Shown: positions 6,220-12,731 of the stretch, piece by piece | Layout of the letters: each line of letters opens with the position of its first letter | Position numbering within the stretch: the stretch's first letter is position 1 | NCBI GenBank assembly: GCA_035536235.1 | Contig: DATLOQ010000009.1 | Coordinates: forward strand, 1-14,008 | Origin: DATLNF01 sp035536235 | GTDB taxonomy: Bacteria; Actinomycetota; Actinomycetes; BP-191 | DNA length: 14,008 bases | Direction: 5' to 3' | Made by a program: the position numbers and the translations under genes | The notes under the pieces: generated by a model | The model's input: the letters and a program-made list of their open reading frames with translations, nothing else | Database searches by the model: none | Told to the model about the DNA's origin: nothing

Positions 6220-8024
6220 GACTGGAGTCTGCCAGACGACGGCACGGCGTTCCCGGCGCCGCGCGCCACAGCAGCGCCGGCTGCTTCAGCCTTCGCGGCC
6301 GCCGCTACGGCCAGCAGCTCCTCAACATGCTCCCGCGCAGCGTCCGTGTCCTCGAGTCCGGCCAGCATCCGGGACAGCTCGCGGACCCGGGCCGAGTCGG
6401 ACAGCACCGTGACATCACTAGCGGTGACCCGGCCGTCATCCGACTTGACGACTAACAGGTGCCGGTCGGCGAACGCAGCCACCTGGGGAAGGTGGGTGAC
6501 GACGACGACCTGATGGCTCTGAGCCAGCCGAGCGAGCCGGCGCCCCACTTCGACAGCCGCGCGCCCACCCACGCCGGCGTCCACCTCGTCGAAGACCATC
6601 GTCGGCACCGGGTCGGCACCCGCCAGGACCACCTCCAGGCCGAGCATGACGCGGGAGAGCTCGCCCCCCGACGCACCGCGCGCGATCGGTCGGCTCGGCG
6701 CGCCCGGATGCGGGGCCAGCCGCAGCTCCACGTCGTCGATGCCATCGCGGGTCGCCGCTAGTCGAACACCGGACACCAGCAAGCCACCCTCATCGGTTGG
6801 CGCCGACGACACCTCCACGTCGAAGGCTGCATGCGGCAAGGCGAGGTCAGTCAGCTCGAGGGTCACCTGAGCAGCGAGTCGGCTCGCCGCCACCCGGCGG
6901 CGCTGGCTCAGCTCAGCTGCCAGGAGGCCCAGCTCGGACTCCAGGTCCGCCGCTTCCGTTCGCAGCTCGGCAAGCCGGTCCTCGTCACGGTCGAGCTCGA
7001 GGAGCCGGGCGATGGCGCGGTCACTCCACGCTGCCACCCCGAGGAGGTTGTCGGCGTACCTGCGGGTCAGGGTCGCGAGAACGGCCTGACGCGCCTGGGC
7101 AGCCGCCAGCCGCTGCGGGTCGGCTTCCACCGTCGCGGCGTACGACGCGAGATCTGCGGCGCAGTCGGCGAGCAGGTGCGACAGCTCGTTCACCCGGGCT
7201 GCCAGCGCGTCCAGATCGGGGTCGAGACCGGCGGCTGGGGCGAGCGCGTGGAGAGCCGAGCTGACCCGCTCGAATGCGTCGACAGAGGTGGAGTCCACCG
7301 GATCTCCGGTGAGAGCGGCGTGGGCAGCCCCTGCCGCCGCGCTCAGCGAGTCTGCGTGACCCAGCTTGGCGACTTCCACCGCGAGCTCGGCGTCCTCGCC
7401 GACCTGCGGCGCCACGCCGGCGATGTCAGCGATGCCCAGCCGAAGGAGGTCCGCCTCTTGCGTGCGCTCGCGACGCAGCTCCGTGATCTCCTCGAGCTCC
7501 TTGAGAGCGGCCCGCCAGCGCGCCCACGTAGCGCGATAGACAGCCAACGGTCCGGCCAGGTCGTCGCCGGCGTATCTGTCGAGCATCGCCCGCTGCTCGA
7601 CGCCCAAGACAATGCGCTGCTGGTCGTGCTGTCCGTGCAAGGCCACCAGGGTCGAGGTCACCTCAACCAGCGCCGTGAGCGGCACCGCCCGGCCGCCGAC
7701 GTGCGCGCGAGAGCGGCCGCCCTCGGCCGCGACCGTGCGGGAAACCAGCAGTACGCCGTCCTCGAGCTCACCCCCGGCCTCGACGGCGCGGACCTGCGCG
7801 GGCCCGCCGGGAGGCACGCAGAATCGCCCCTCGACGATCGCGCGGTCGGCGCCGGGGCGCACCAGCCCCGGGTCGCCACGACCGCCCGCGAGCAATGCCA
7901 GCCCATGGATGAGCATCGTCTTGCCGGCGCCGGTCTCACCGGTCACGACGGTGAGGCCGGACCCCAGCTCGAGCACCGCGTCGTCGATCACGCCGAGACC
8001 GCGGATCCGCATCTCCTCGAGCAT
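6216..8024 (-). CDS. recN: DNA repair ATPase RecN
   Basis: A 602-residue SMC-like ATPase, slightly longer than the 550-590 typical of the family. Walker A is GETGAGKT (29-36). The middle (about 150-400) is rich in Glu/Ala/Arg/Leu, as expected of the coiled-coil arms. The C-terminal ATPase half has the ABC signature SGGELSR (around 451-457), Walker B in TMVFDEVDAGVGG (around 474-486) and a switch histidine in VVTHLPQVAAFAD. RecN acts at double-strand breaks, helping hold and move DNA ends during RecA-dependent repair. The start is ATG at 8024; the alternative ATG at 8012 would leave Walker A intact. No strong ribosome binding site precedes either. It follows the NAD kinase gene after 64 bases and overlaps steA by four bases. 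No LexA-box-like sequence was recognised in that spacer. Confidence 0.96.
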   Translation of the reverse strand: MLEEMRIRGLGVIDDAVLELGSGLTVVTGETGAGKTMLIHGLALLAGGRGDPGLVRPGADRAIVEGRFCVPPGGPAQVRAVEAGGELEDGVLLVSRTVAAEGGRSRAHVGGRAVPLTALVEVTSTLVALHGQHDQQRIVLGVEQRAMLDRYAGDDLAGPLAVYRATWARWRAALKELEEITELRRERTQEADLLRLGIADIAGVAPQVGEDAELAVEVAKLGHADSLSAAAGAAHAALTGDPVDSTSVDAFERVSSALHALAPAAGLDPDLDALAARVNELSHLLADCAADLASYAATVEADPQRLAAAQARQAVLATLTRRYADNLLGVAAWSDRAIARLLELDRDEDRLAELRTEAADLESELGLLAAELSQRRRVAASRLAAQVTLELTDLALPHAAFDVEVSSAPTDEGGLLVSGVRLAATRDGIDDVELRLAPHPGAPSRPIARGASGGELSRVMLGLEVVLAGADPVPTMVFDEVDAGVGGRAAVEVGRRLARLAQSHQVVVVTHLPQVAAFADRHLLVVKSDDGRVTASDVTVLSDSARVRELSRMLAGLEDTDAAREHVEELLAVAAAAKAEAAGAAVARGAGNAVPSSGRLQS

Positions 8025-8088
8025 GCCCGCGATCGTATGGCCGGCTGGGCGATCCGGGCTGGGGACGCCGTGTCGTCCGGGCGTGCTG
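8025..8088 (-). other. 64-base spacer between NAD kinase and recN
   Basis: A short gap in the otherwise touching array. An eight-base inverted pair, CCGGGCTG at 8054-8061 and CAGCCCGG at 8090-8097, spans the NAD kinase stop codon with a 28-base loop. There is no U-run after it, and the genes on both sides read the same way, so I see no clear terminator or promoter. Confidence 0.3.
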
Positions 8089-8982
8089 TCAGCCCGGGTG
8101 ACCCCGCCACCCCTCTACCGGGAGGGCGAACTTGGCCACCAGGCGCTCCGTGAACGACACCGGGTGGATGTGCGCGAGCCGCACCGGAAGGCTCCCCGCG
8201 GAGACCTCGACCCGGGCACCTGGCGGCACGGTCGTCGTACGTCGGCCGTCGCAGGTCACCACCGCCTCGGGACTGTGGGCGAGCAGCTCGACAGCGACCT
8301 CCGAGGCAGGCGAGAGCACCAGGGGCCGGGCGAACAGAGCATGCGCGCTGATCGGCACCATCACCAGCGCTGACACATCCGGGGAGACCACCGGACCGCC
8401 CGCGGAGAAGGCGTAGGCCGTCGATCCCGTGGGTGTGGCCACCACGAGCCCATCACATCCATACCGTGAGAGCGGACGGCCATCGACTTCGAGGACGACC
8501 TCGATCATCCGGTCGCGCGCAGACTTCTCGACGGAGACCTCGTTGAGCGCCCAGCCCCGCCAGCTGACCGCGCCCTCATGTCGGACGACTGCATCGACTG
8601 TCATCCGGTCCGTCACGGTGTAGGCGCCGCGCAGGACGTGGTCGAGCGTGGTCTCCAGCCGGTCCGGCTCGCTCTCGGCCAGGAACCCCATGTGTCCGAG
8701 GTTGATGCCGAGCACCGGGACGCCACACGGACGAGCCAGCTCGGCCGCCCGCAGCAGGGTGCCGTCCCCCCCGAGGACGATCACGAGCTCGACCCCGGAC
8801 CCGGCAGGTTCAGTCGAGCCAGCGGGAACGATCTGGACCAGACCCGGATCCAGGTCGCCGATCTCGTCAGCGAGGACGCGCACCTGCACGTCGTGCCGAT
8901 GCAAGACCTGAGCGACGTCGACGGCTGCGGTGCGCGCCTCGGCGCGCCCTGAGTGCGTGACGAGCAGCATCGATCGAGTCAT
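8089..8982 (-). CDS. nadK: NAD kinase
   Basis: A 297-residue NAD kinase (also called ppnK), which phosphorylates NAD+ to NADP+ in the cytoplasm using ATP or, in many actinobacteria, polyphosphate. The diagnostic motifs are all present: VIVLGGDGTLLRAA with GGDG at 71-74; GINLGHMGFLAE (92-103); the NE pair at 147-148; CDGLVVATPTGSTAYAFSAG (176-195); and a later CDGR (244-247). The start is ATG at 8982, overlapping the tlyA stop as ATGA, and is supported by a good GGGAGGG ribosome binding site six bases upstream (8989-8995). The sequence around the Asn-Glu and Gly-rich motifs shows no lost catalytic residue. Its place between tlyA and recN is the standard actinobacterial arrangement. Confidence 0.97.
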   Translation of the reverse strand: MTRSMLLVTHSGRAEARTAAVDVAQVLHRHDVQVRVLADEIGDLDPGLVQIVPAGSTEPAGSGVELVIVLGGDGTLLRAAELARPCGVPVLGINLGHMGFLAESEPDRLETTLDHVLRGAYTVTDRMTVDAVVRHEGAVSWRGWALNEVSVEKSARDRMIEVVLEVDGRPLSRYGCDGLVVATPTGSTAYAFSAGGPVVSPDVSALVMVPISAHALFARPLVLSPASEVAVELLAHSPEAVVTCDGRRTTTVPPGARVEVSAGSLPVRLAHIHPVSFTERLVAKFALPVEGWRGHPG

Positions 8983-9785
8983 GGGGGGCCCTCCCGCACC
9001 GCGCGCTCCAGATCGGCAGCCCGCAGCGGCGGCGCGTCGCCCCGCAGCCAGAGGAAGTACTCGACGTTGCCGGCTGGTCCCGGAAGTGGGCTGGCCGTGA
9101 CGCCGGCTACCCCTAAGCCGAGTGCCTGCGCCTGCGCCGCGACTCCGGTCACCGCCTCCGCCCGCACCGCCGGGTCACGGACCACGCCGCCCTGTGGCAG
9201 ACGGGCCCGGCCGACTTCGAACTGCGGCTTGACCATGACCAGGAGATCGCCGCTGCTCGCCACCACTGCGGCCAAGCTGGGCAGCACCGTGCCCAGGGAG
9301 ATGAAGGACAGGTCCGCGACGACCACGTCCACCTGGCCCCCGATGACCTCTGGCGTGATCCCCCGGACGTTGGTGCGGTCGAGGACGACCACCCGATCGT
9401 CGGTGCGCAACCCCCAGGCGAGCTGGCCATAGCCGACGTCGACCGCGACAACCTGGCTGGCCCCCCGGCGCAGGAGGACATCCGTGAACCCCCCGGTCGA
9501 GGCGCCGGCATCGAGGCATCGACGGCCCGCGACGTCGAGGTCGGCGAGTACGTCGAGGGCGCCCGCCAGCTTGTGTCCACCCCGCGAGGCATAGGCGGGC
9601 TCTCCCCCGTCGTCCAGCACCAGCGAGGTGGATTCGTCCACGCCCGTCGCGGCCTTCGTCGCCACCATCCCGCCGACGCGCACCCGGCCCGCCGCGATGG
9701 CGGCCGCGGCCTGCTCCCGGCTTCGCGCCAGCCCCCGGCGTACCAGCTCGGCATCGAGACGTCCCCGGCGGACGATGACGGCCAC
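8979..9785 (-). CDS. tlyA: TlyA, 16S/23S rRNA 2'-O-methyltransferase
   Basis: A 268-residue protein, the same length as M. tuberculosis TlyA, which methylates the 2'-hydroxyl of 23S C1920 and 16S C1409 and thereby sensitises ribosomes to capreomycin. An S4 RNA-binding domain covers about 7-60 (GRLDAELVRRGLARSREQ onward). The FtsJ/RrmJ methyltransferase domain has SRGGHKL (67-73), the SAM-binding loop LDAGASTGGF (91-100), VADLSFISL (156-164), VMVKPQFEVG (183-192) and NVEYFL (240-245). Lys72, Asp158, Lys186 and Glu242 sit in the expected K-D-K-E catalytic positions. The start is GTG at 9785; no other start lies between it and the S4 domain. It follows the stop of a 58-residue gene after five bases and overlaps nadK by four bases. 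Confidence 0.95.
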   Translation of the reverse strand: MAVIVRRGRLDAELVRRGLARSREQAAAAIAAGRVRVGGMVATKAATGVDESTSLVLDDGGEPAYASRGGHKLAGALDVLADLDVAGRRCLDAGASTGGFTDVLLRRGASQVVAVDVGYGQLAWGLRTDDRVVVLDRTNVRGITPEVIGGQVDVVVADLSFISLGTVLPSLAAVVASSGDLLVMVKPQFEVGRARLPQGGVVRDPAVRAEAVTGVAAQAQALGLGVAGVTASPLPGPAGNVEYFLWLRGDAPPLRAADLERAVREGPP

Positions 9786-9790
9786 TCGCG

Positions 9791-9967
9791 CTAACGCTCG
9801 TCGAGCCCGGCCAGCGTCGTCTGGAGCACGTCGTGAACCTGGTCGAAGACCTCGACATGTCCAGACACCGGCATGTCGGCGAGGTCGGCGAGACGTCCGC
9901 GAGCTGCCTGCACCGCAGCGACCGCCGCCCGGCTCGCCGGATCGAGATCAGCCGAAGGCTCGCTCAT
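9791..9967 (-). CDS. Small conserved-position protein, 58 residues, unknown function
   Basis: A complete small gene from ATG at 9967 to TAG at 9791-9793. It begins MSEPSADLDPASRAAVAAVQ and ends LAGLDER. The product is Ala-, Asp- and Leu-rich, probably helical and soluble, with no cysteine and no membrane segment. It begins one base after the stop of the coiled-coil/H1-like gene and ends five bases before the tlyA start, so it fills the spacer completely, which strongly supports real translation. A GAAGAAG stretch upstream is at best a weak ribosome binding site, suggesting coupling to the preceding gene. The position corresponds to the small hypothetical gene before tlyA in M. tuberculosis (Rv1693); I infer orthology from position only. 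Function is unknown; a partner of TlyA or a structural helper is speculation. Confidence 0.8.
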   Translation of the reverse strand: MSEPSADLDPASRAAVAAVQAARGRLADLADMPVSGHVEVFDQVHDVLQTTLAGLDER

Positions 9968-9968
9968 C

Positions 9969-10757
9969 TCAGCGCTTCTTCGCTGGCTTCTTCGCCGCCT
10001 TCTTCGCTGGCCTCTTCGTCGCCTTCTTCGCTGGCCCCTTCGTCGGGGCCGTGGTCGCCCGCTTGGCGGCTGGCTTCTTCGCCGGCTTGGCGGCGCTCGT
10101 CGCAGCCTTCTGAACCGTCGTGGCGGCCCGCTTGGCTGGCTTCTTCGCCGGCTTGGCGGCGGCGGTCGCAGCCTTCTGGACCCTCGTGGCGGCCCGCTTG
10201 GCTGGCTTCTTCGCCGGCTTGGCGGCGGCCGTCGCAGCCTTCTTGACCGTCTTGGCAGCCCGCTTGGCCGAGGGCCGGGCAGCCGCTGAGGGGGCCGTCG
10301 TGGACTTCGTAGCGGCCGCCGGTCGCTTTGAGGCGGCGGTGCCGGTGGCGGGCTTGGCGGGCCGGCTGGCTGCGGGTCGAGTCGACGTTGCTGACCGACC
10401 CGACGACCTGCTGGAGGCCTTGCGCGCTGCTGTGGTCGCGAACGCCGACGTGGTCGCGCCGACCCCGCGAACCGTGGACTCCACAGTCTGCAGTCGACGC
10501 TGAAGCCGCGCCACCTCGTCAGCGGTGACGAGGCCGACCATGTTCAACGCCCGGTCGACCTCAGTACGCACGAGGTTGGAGATGTTCTCGCGGTTGGCCC
10601 GGCTCGCTGACAGCAGGTCTTCGGCCAGGCTCGACACCTGCTCGGCGGCGGCTTCGCCTTGGGCGACCAATGCTCGGGCGGCGGCCTCAGCGCGCTGCCG
10701 CGTCACTTCCGTCAGGCCATTGGCCAGTGCCAGGTAGTTCTTGAGCGCATCGCGCAC
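9969..10757 (-). CDS. Phasin-like coiled-coil protein with histone H1-like Lys/Ala/Pro tail
   Basis: A 262-residue two-part protein. Residues 1-100 are charged and helical (MRDALKNYLALANGL, then an AEAAARALVAQGEAAAEQ stretch), predicting an amphipathic coiled coil like that of phasin or apolipoprotein-type proteins. A Ser/Thr/Ala linker (100-165) leads to a tail (165-262) made almost only of Lys, Ala, Pro, Thr and Arg, including three near-identical 22-23 residue units. This resembles the PhaF layout of Pseudomonas, where a phasin domain carries a DNA-binding H1-like tail; no PHA genes are visible here, so a polyester-granule role is not supported, while nucleic-acid or polyanion binding is likely. 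The start is GTG at 10757 with a strong AAGGAGAG ribosome binding site (10763-10770). It is the first gene of the long minus-strand array and diverges from the SCP2-like gene. There is no HU fold, so it is not HupB. Confidence 0.85.
   Translation of the reverse strand: MRDALKNYLALANGLTEVTRQRAEAAARALVAQGEAAAEQVSSLAEDLLSASRANRENISNLVRTEVDRALNMVGLVTADEVARLQRRLQTVESTVRGVGATTSAFATTAARKASSRSSGRSATSTRPAASRPAKPATGTAASKRPAAATKSTTAPSAAARPSAKRAAKTVKKAATAAAKPAKKPAKRAATRVQKAATAAAKPAKKPAKRAATTVQKAATSAAKPAKKPAAKRATTAPTKGPAKKATKRPAKKAAKKPAKKR
10059..10259 (-). repeat. Tandem 66-bp coding repeats in the H1-like tail
   Basis: Three consecutive near-identical units at 10259-10194, 10193-10128 and 10127-10059, each 66 bases (the last 69, with one extra Ala codon). 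They encode units built as AA(K/T)xV(K/Q)KAAT(A/S)AAK followed by PAKKPAKR, residues 167-233. The high DNA identity between units suggests recent duplication or gene conversion and predicts length variation between strains. Confidence 0.85.
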
Positions 10758-10897
10758 TGCAGCTCTCCTTCGTCCGATAGCACTGCGAACCTCGAGCGGT
10801 CCCCGTCACGCTATCGCGATTGCCGGTGGCCACGCCGCTGCACTCGCACGCTGATAGCGTCGCCCGCTATCCGCCGTCCGCGCGGGAAGGGATCACT
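10758..10897. promoter_or_regulatory. Divergent promoter region between the H1-like and SCP2-like genes
   Basis: These 140 bases separate two divergent genes and must hold both promoters. The octamer GATAGCGT occurs on the plus strand at 10853-10860 and, in mirror orientation, on the minus strand at 10815-10808. Each contains TAGCGT, an acceptable TANNNT -10 element pointing towards its own gene, giving leaders of about 30 and 45 bases. No TTGACA-like -35 is visible for either. Ribosome binding sites are clear for both genes: AAGGAGAG at 10770-10763 (minus) and GGAAGGGA at 10885-10892 (plus). The -10 assignment is inference. Confidence 0.5.
10853..10871. promoter_or_regulatory. Palindrome GATAGCG-N5-CGCTATC, candidate operator
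   Basis: A perfect 7-5-7 inverted repeat, 27 bases upstream of the SCP2-like GTG start and overlapping its candidate -10. Single half-sites of the same sequence occur at 10776-10781 (GATAGC) and 10810-10815 (GCTATC), making four copies in the region. It could bind a dimeric regulator or form a short hairpin near the 5' end of the transcript. Confidence 0.45.
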
Positions 10898-11236
10898 GTG
10901 GCCACGGTCGAGGAGTGCGAGCAGGCGCTGCGCCGGCTCGGCTCCCTCCTGTCATCGGTCGACGCCGAGGACCGGCGCAAACACGTGCTGAACCGATCCG
11001 TCGCCTGCACGGTGCGCGACCTCGACACGACGTTTCGCGGCGACCTGCGCGATGGAGAGCTGCAGGACATTCGCGTGGGCGAAGCGGCCGGGGCCCAGAT
11101 CTCGCTCAAGGTGGCCAGCGACGACCTGGTCGCGCTGGTGGAGGGGCGACTGTCCTTCCCGGCTGCCTGGGCGACGGGCAAGCTCCGCATCGACGCCAGC
11201 ATCACCGATCTGCTGAAGCTCCGCGCTCTGCTGTGA
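10898..11236 (+). CDS. Small SCP2-like (sterol carrier protein 2 fold) protein
   Basis: A 112-residue protein of the SCP2 sterol-transfer-like family. The start is GTG at 10898, five bases after a GGAAGGGA ribosome binding site; longer in-frame starts (ATG at 10820) would run through the divergent promoter region and lack such a site. The family pattern is visible in the C-terminal half: a beta-rich stretch (TVRDLDTTFRGDLRDG, about 39-54), ISLKVASDDLVALVEGRLSF (about 69-88) and AWATGKLRIDASITDLLKL (about 91-109), the last corresponding to the conserved G-K-(L/I)-x-I-x-G/S-D segment. The fold holds a hydrophobic cavity and binds lipids or other apolar ligands; no enzyme partner is fused to it. 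It lies alone on the plus strand, diverging from the H1-like gene and overlapping the 3' end of the HAD gene by 35 bases. The ligand is unknown. Confidence 0.8.
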   Translation: MATVEECEQALRRLGSLLSSVDAEDRRKHVLNRSVACTVRDLDTTFRGDLRDGELQDIRVGEAAGAQISLKVASDDLVALVEGRLSFPAAWATGKLRIDASITDLLKLRALL

Positions 11237-12203
11237 CGCGCTCCCGGTCCAGATCGGACCGGGCCCAGGACGTCGCCAGGCCCACGCGCGCCTCGTCGAG
11301 TCCGTCATCGACATCGCCGGTGGCCCGCAGGCACCGGATGCCTGTGCCGTCGGCGACAACTTCGGGGTGTGGAGTCAGCAGGCCGGCGAGACCGGGGGCA
11401 ACGTAGGTCGGACGGTGGCTCGGCGGGGCGGCCTTCAGGTCGTCGAGGCTGGTCACCCCGGTGAGCACCAGCAGGCTGTCGCAGCCGATAGCCGACGCCC
11501 CGGCGATGTCCGTGTCGAGCCGGTCGCCCACCACGAGCGGGTGCTCGGCGGCGACCCGAAGCAATGCCTCGCTGTGCAGCGCTTGCTCCGGTTTGCCGGC
11601 GACGATCGGCTGCCGTCCGGTCGCCTCGCCTACGAGGGTGACCAGCGCTCCGTTGCCCGGCACCTGTCCCCGCGGAGTCGGCAGCGTGGCGTCACGATTC
11701 GCGACGACCCAGAGGGCCCCTGCCCGGACGGCCAGGGTGGCTTCGGCCAGCTCGGCGTACGTTGTCGTGGCGGCGTAGCCCTGCACCACTGCAGCCGGTC
11801 GGTCGTCAGCGCTGCGCACCGAGGTGAAGCCAGCTCCCTCGACTGCGCTGAGCAGCCCGGGGCCCCCGACCACGAGGACTGTGGCGCCCCGCGGCAGCCG
11901 CTCCCCCAGCACCCGGGCGACGGCTTGGGCTGCGGTCGCGATCTCCGCCACGTCGGCTGGCACCCCGATGTCGCAGAGCTGCTCGGCCACCGCCTCCGGC
12001 GTGCGCGAGGCGTTGTTGGTCACGAAGACCAAGCGCATCCCCAAGCCGCGCGCCGCATGGAGGGCCGCCGGAGCCCCCTCGACGGCCTCCGGCCCGGTGT
12101 AGACCACCCCGTCGAGGTCGAGCAGTGCGGCGTCGTACGTCGTAGCCAGCGGACCCTGGCAGCTGCGGAGCCACGTCCCGGCCAGGGCCGGGCCTCGGCT
12201 CAT
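11202..12203 (-). CDS. HAD-superfamily phosphatase, NagD/Rv1692 type
   Basis: A 333-residue HAD hydrolase of the NagD/4-nitrophenylphosphatase-like subfamily with a C2 cap. Motif I is LDLDGVVY (28-35) with nucleophile Asp29 and acid/base Asp31; motif II is VTNNASRTP (61-69); the motif III lysine is in GKPEQ (203-207); motif IV is VVGDRLDTDIAGA (224-236). The homologue Rv1692 of M. tuberculosis is a glycerol-3-phosphate phosphatase in glycerophospholipid recycling, and the shared position between the TPR and SCP2/tlyA genes supports the same activity here, by inference. The start is ATG at 12203, ten bases after the TPR stop; the in-frame ORF continues upstream but would run through the TPR gene. 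About 50 residues follow the HAD core (after about 285), as in Rv1692, which has an additional C-terminal domain. The 3' end overlaps the convergent SCP2-like gene by 35 bases. Confidence 0.9.
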   Translation of the reverse strand: MSRGPALAGTWLRSCQGPLATTYDAALLDLDGVVYTGPEAVEGAPAALHAARGLGMRLVFVTNNASRTPEAVAEQLCDIGVPADVAEIATAAQAVARVLGERLPRGATVLVVGGPGLLSAVEGAGFTSVRSADDRPAAVVQGYAATTTYAELAEATLAVRAGALWVVANRDATLPTPRGQVPGNGALVTLVGEATGRQPIVAGKPEQALHSEALLRVAAEHPLVVGDRLDTDIAGASAIGCDSLLVLTGVTSLDDLKAAPPSHRPTYVAPGLAGLLTPHPEVVADGTGIRCLRATGDVDDGLDEARVGLATSWARSDLDRERVTAERGASADR

Positions 12204-12213
12204 GTCTGGATGG

Positions 12214-12669
12214 TCACTTCTGGGCGGCGAGGGTCGCGCGTGCACCCCGCAGTGCCTGCGCGTAGTGGCTGATGTCGGGTCGCATCGCAGCGGCCAACGC
12301 GAGGTGCTCGACAGCCTTCGGCAGGTCATCGGTGCGAGCGGCGGACAGGCCGAGCCCGAACTGCGCGTAGTCGTCCGCGGGGTTGACTCCGATGATCCAC
12401 TCGAAGGTCTCACGCGCCTCGAGGTAGAGGCCGGCGTCGAACTGGGCCCGGGCCAGTGCCTCCCGAACGCTGCGGGACTCTGGCTCGTCGGTCACCACCC
12501 GCTTCAGCAGCTCGATGGCCGGGTGCGGGCTGCCCGCGTCAATCAGCTCGACCGCTCGCTGGAACCAGTCATAGGCCTCTCCCTGCGGAAGCACATCGGG
12601 CGGCGGCGGCTCGAGGTGGGCATACGGGTGCGGCGGGCTGTTCATCTCGTCGTCATCGTTGTAGGCCAC
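12214..12669 (-). CDS. Tetratricopeptide-repeat protein
   Basis: A 151-residue soluble protein. An acidic, Pro-rich leader (1-30) is followed by helical pairs of TPR type: AYDWFQRAVELIDAGSPHPA (32-51), then the unit around ALARAQFDAGLYLEARETF (71-89) and one around AQFGLGLSAARTDDLPKAVE (102-121). TPR proteins are scaffolds for protein contacts; no partner can be named. The start is GTG at 12669, supported by a strong GAGGAGGT ribosome binding site six bases upstream (12676-12683); ATG at 12645 is a weaker alternative. It is the first gene of a two-gene unit with the HAD phosphatase ten bases downstream, and it diverges from the DUF1015 gene. A TPR gene also precedes the phosphatase gene in M. 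tuberculosis (Rv1691), so the pair is conserved in position. Confidence 0.88.
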   Translation of the reverse strand: MAYNDDDEMNSPPHPYAHLEPPPPDVLPQGEAYDWFQRAVELIDAGSPHPAIELLKRVVTDEPESRSVREALARAQFDAGLYLEARETFEWIIGVNPADDYAQFGLGLSAARTDDLPKAVEHLALAAAMRPDISHYAQALRGARATLAAQK

Positions 12670-12731
12670 GTGCCCACCTCCTCGTCTCTCGTCGGGCCGC
12701 CGTGCCCGCCGACCTCACTACGATCGACGGC
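12670..12731. promoter_or_regulatory. 62-base divergent control region, possible leaderless promoter for the DUF1015 gene
   Basis: Both the TPR gene (minus) and the DUF1015 gene (plus) must be started from here or from inside the neighbouring gene. On the plus strand TACGAT (12719-12724) is a good actinobacterial -10 hexamer whose transcript would begin at or within a base or two of the ATG at 12732. No ribosome binding site precedes that ATG, which fits a leaderless mRNA. No -35 is evident. On the minus strand only the TPR ribosome binding site (12683-12676) is clear. Confidence 0.45.

Noticed and set aside
5647..6513. 288-codon plus-strand frame opposite steA and the end of recN
   Set aside because: It spans the boundary of two well-supported minus-strand genes and has no recognisable motifs; a shadow of codon bias.
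8054..8097. Inverted pair CCGGGCTG/CAGCCCGG around the nadK stop as a terminator
   Set aside because: The loop is 28 bases, no U-run follows, and recN continues in the same direction; likely chance in GC-rich sequence.
6831..8153. 440-codon open frame on the plus strand opposite recN
   Set aside because: It is antisense to a clear RecN with all ATPase motifs. Long antisense frames are common in GC-rich DNA, and the product is Arg/Gly/Gln-rich without any domain pattern.
9969..10757. HupB (HU with lysine-rich tail)
   Set aside because: The tail is similar, but the N-terminal 100 residues are a coiled coil and lack the HU sequence pattern.
10820..10897. Longer N-terminus for the SCP2-like gene from ATG 10820
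   Set aside because: It would cover the palindrome and candidate -10, has no ribosome binding site, and adds a leader outside the domain; GTG 10898 has a good site.
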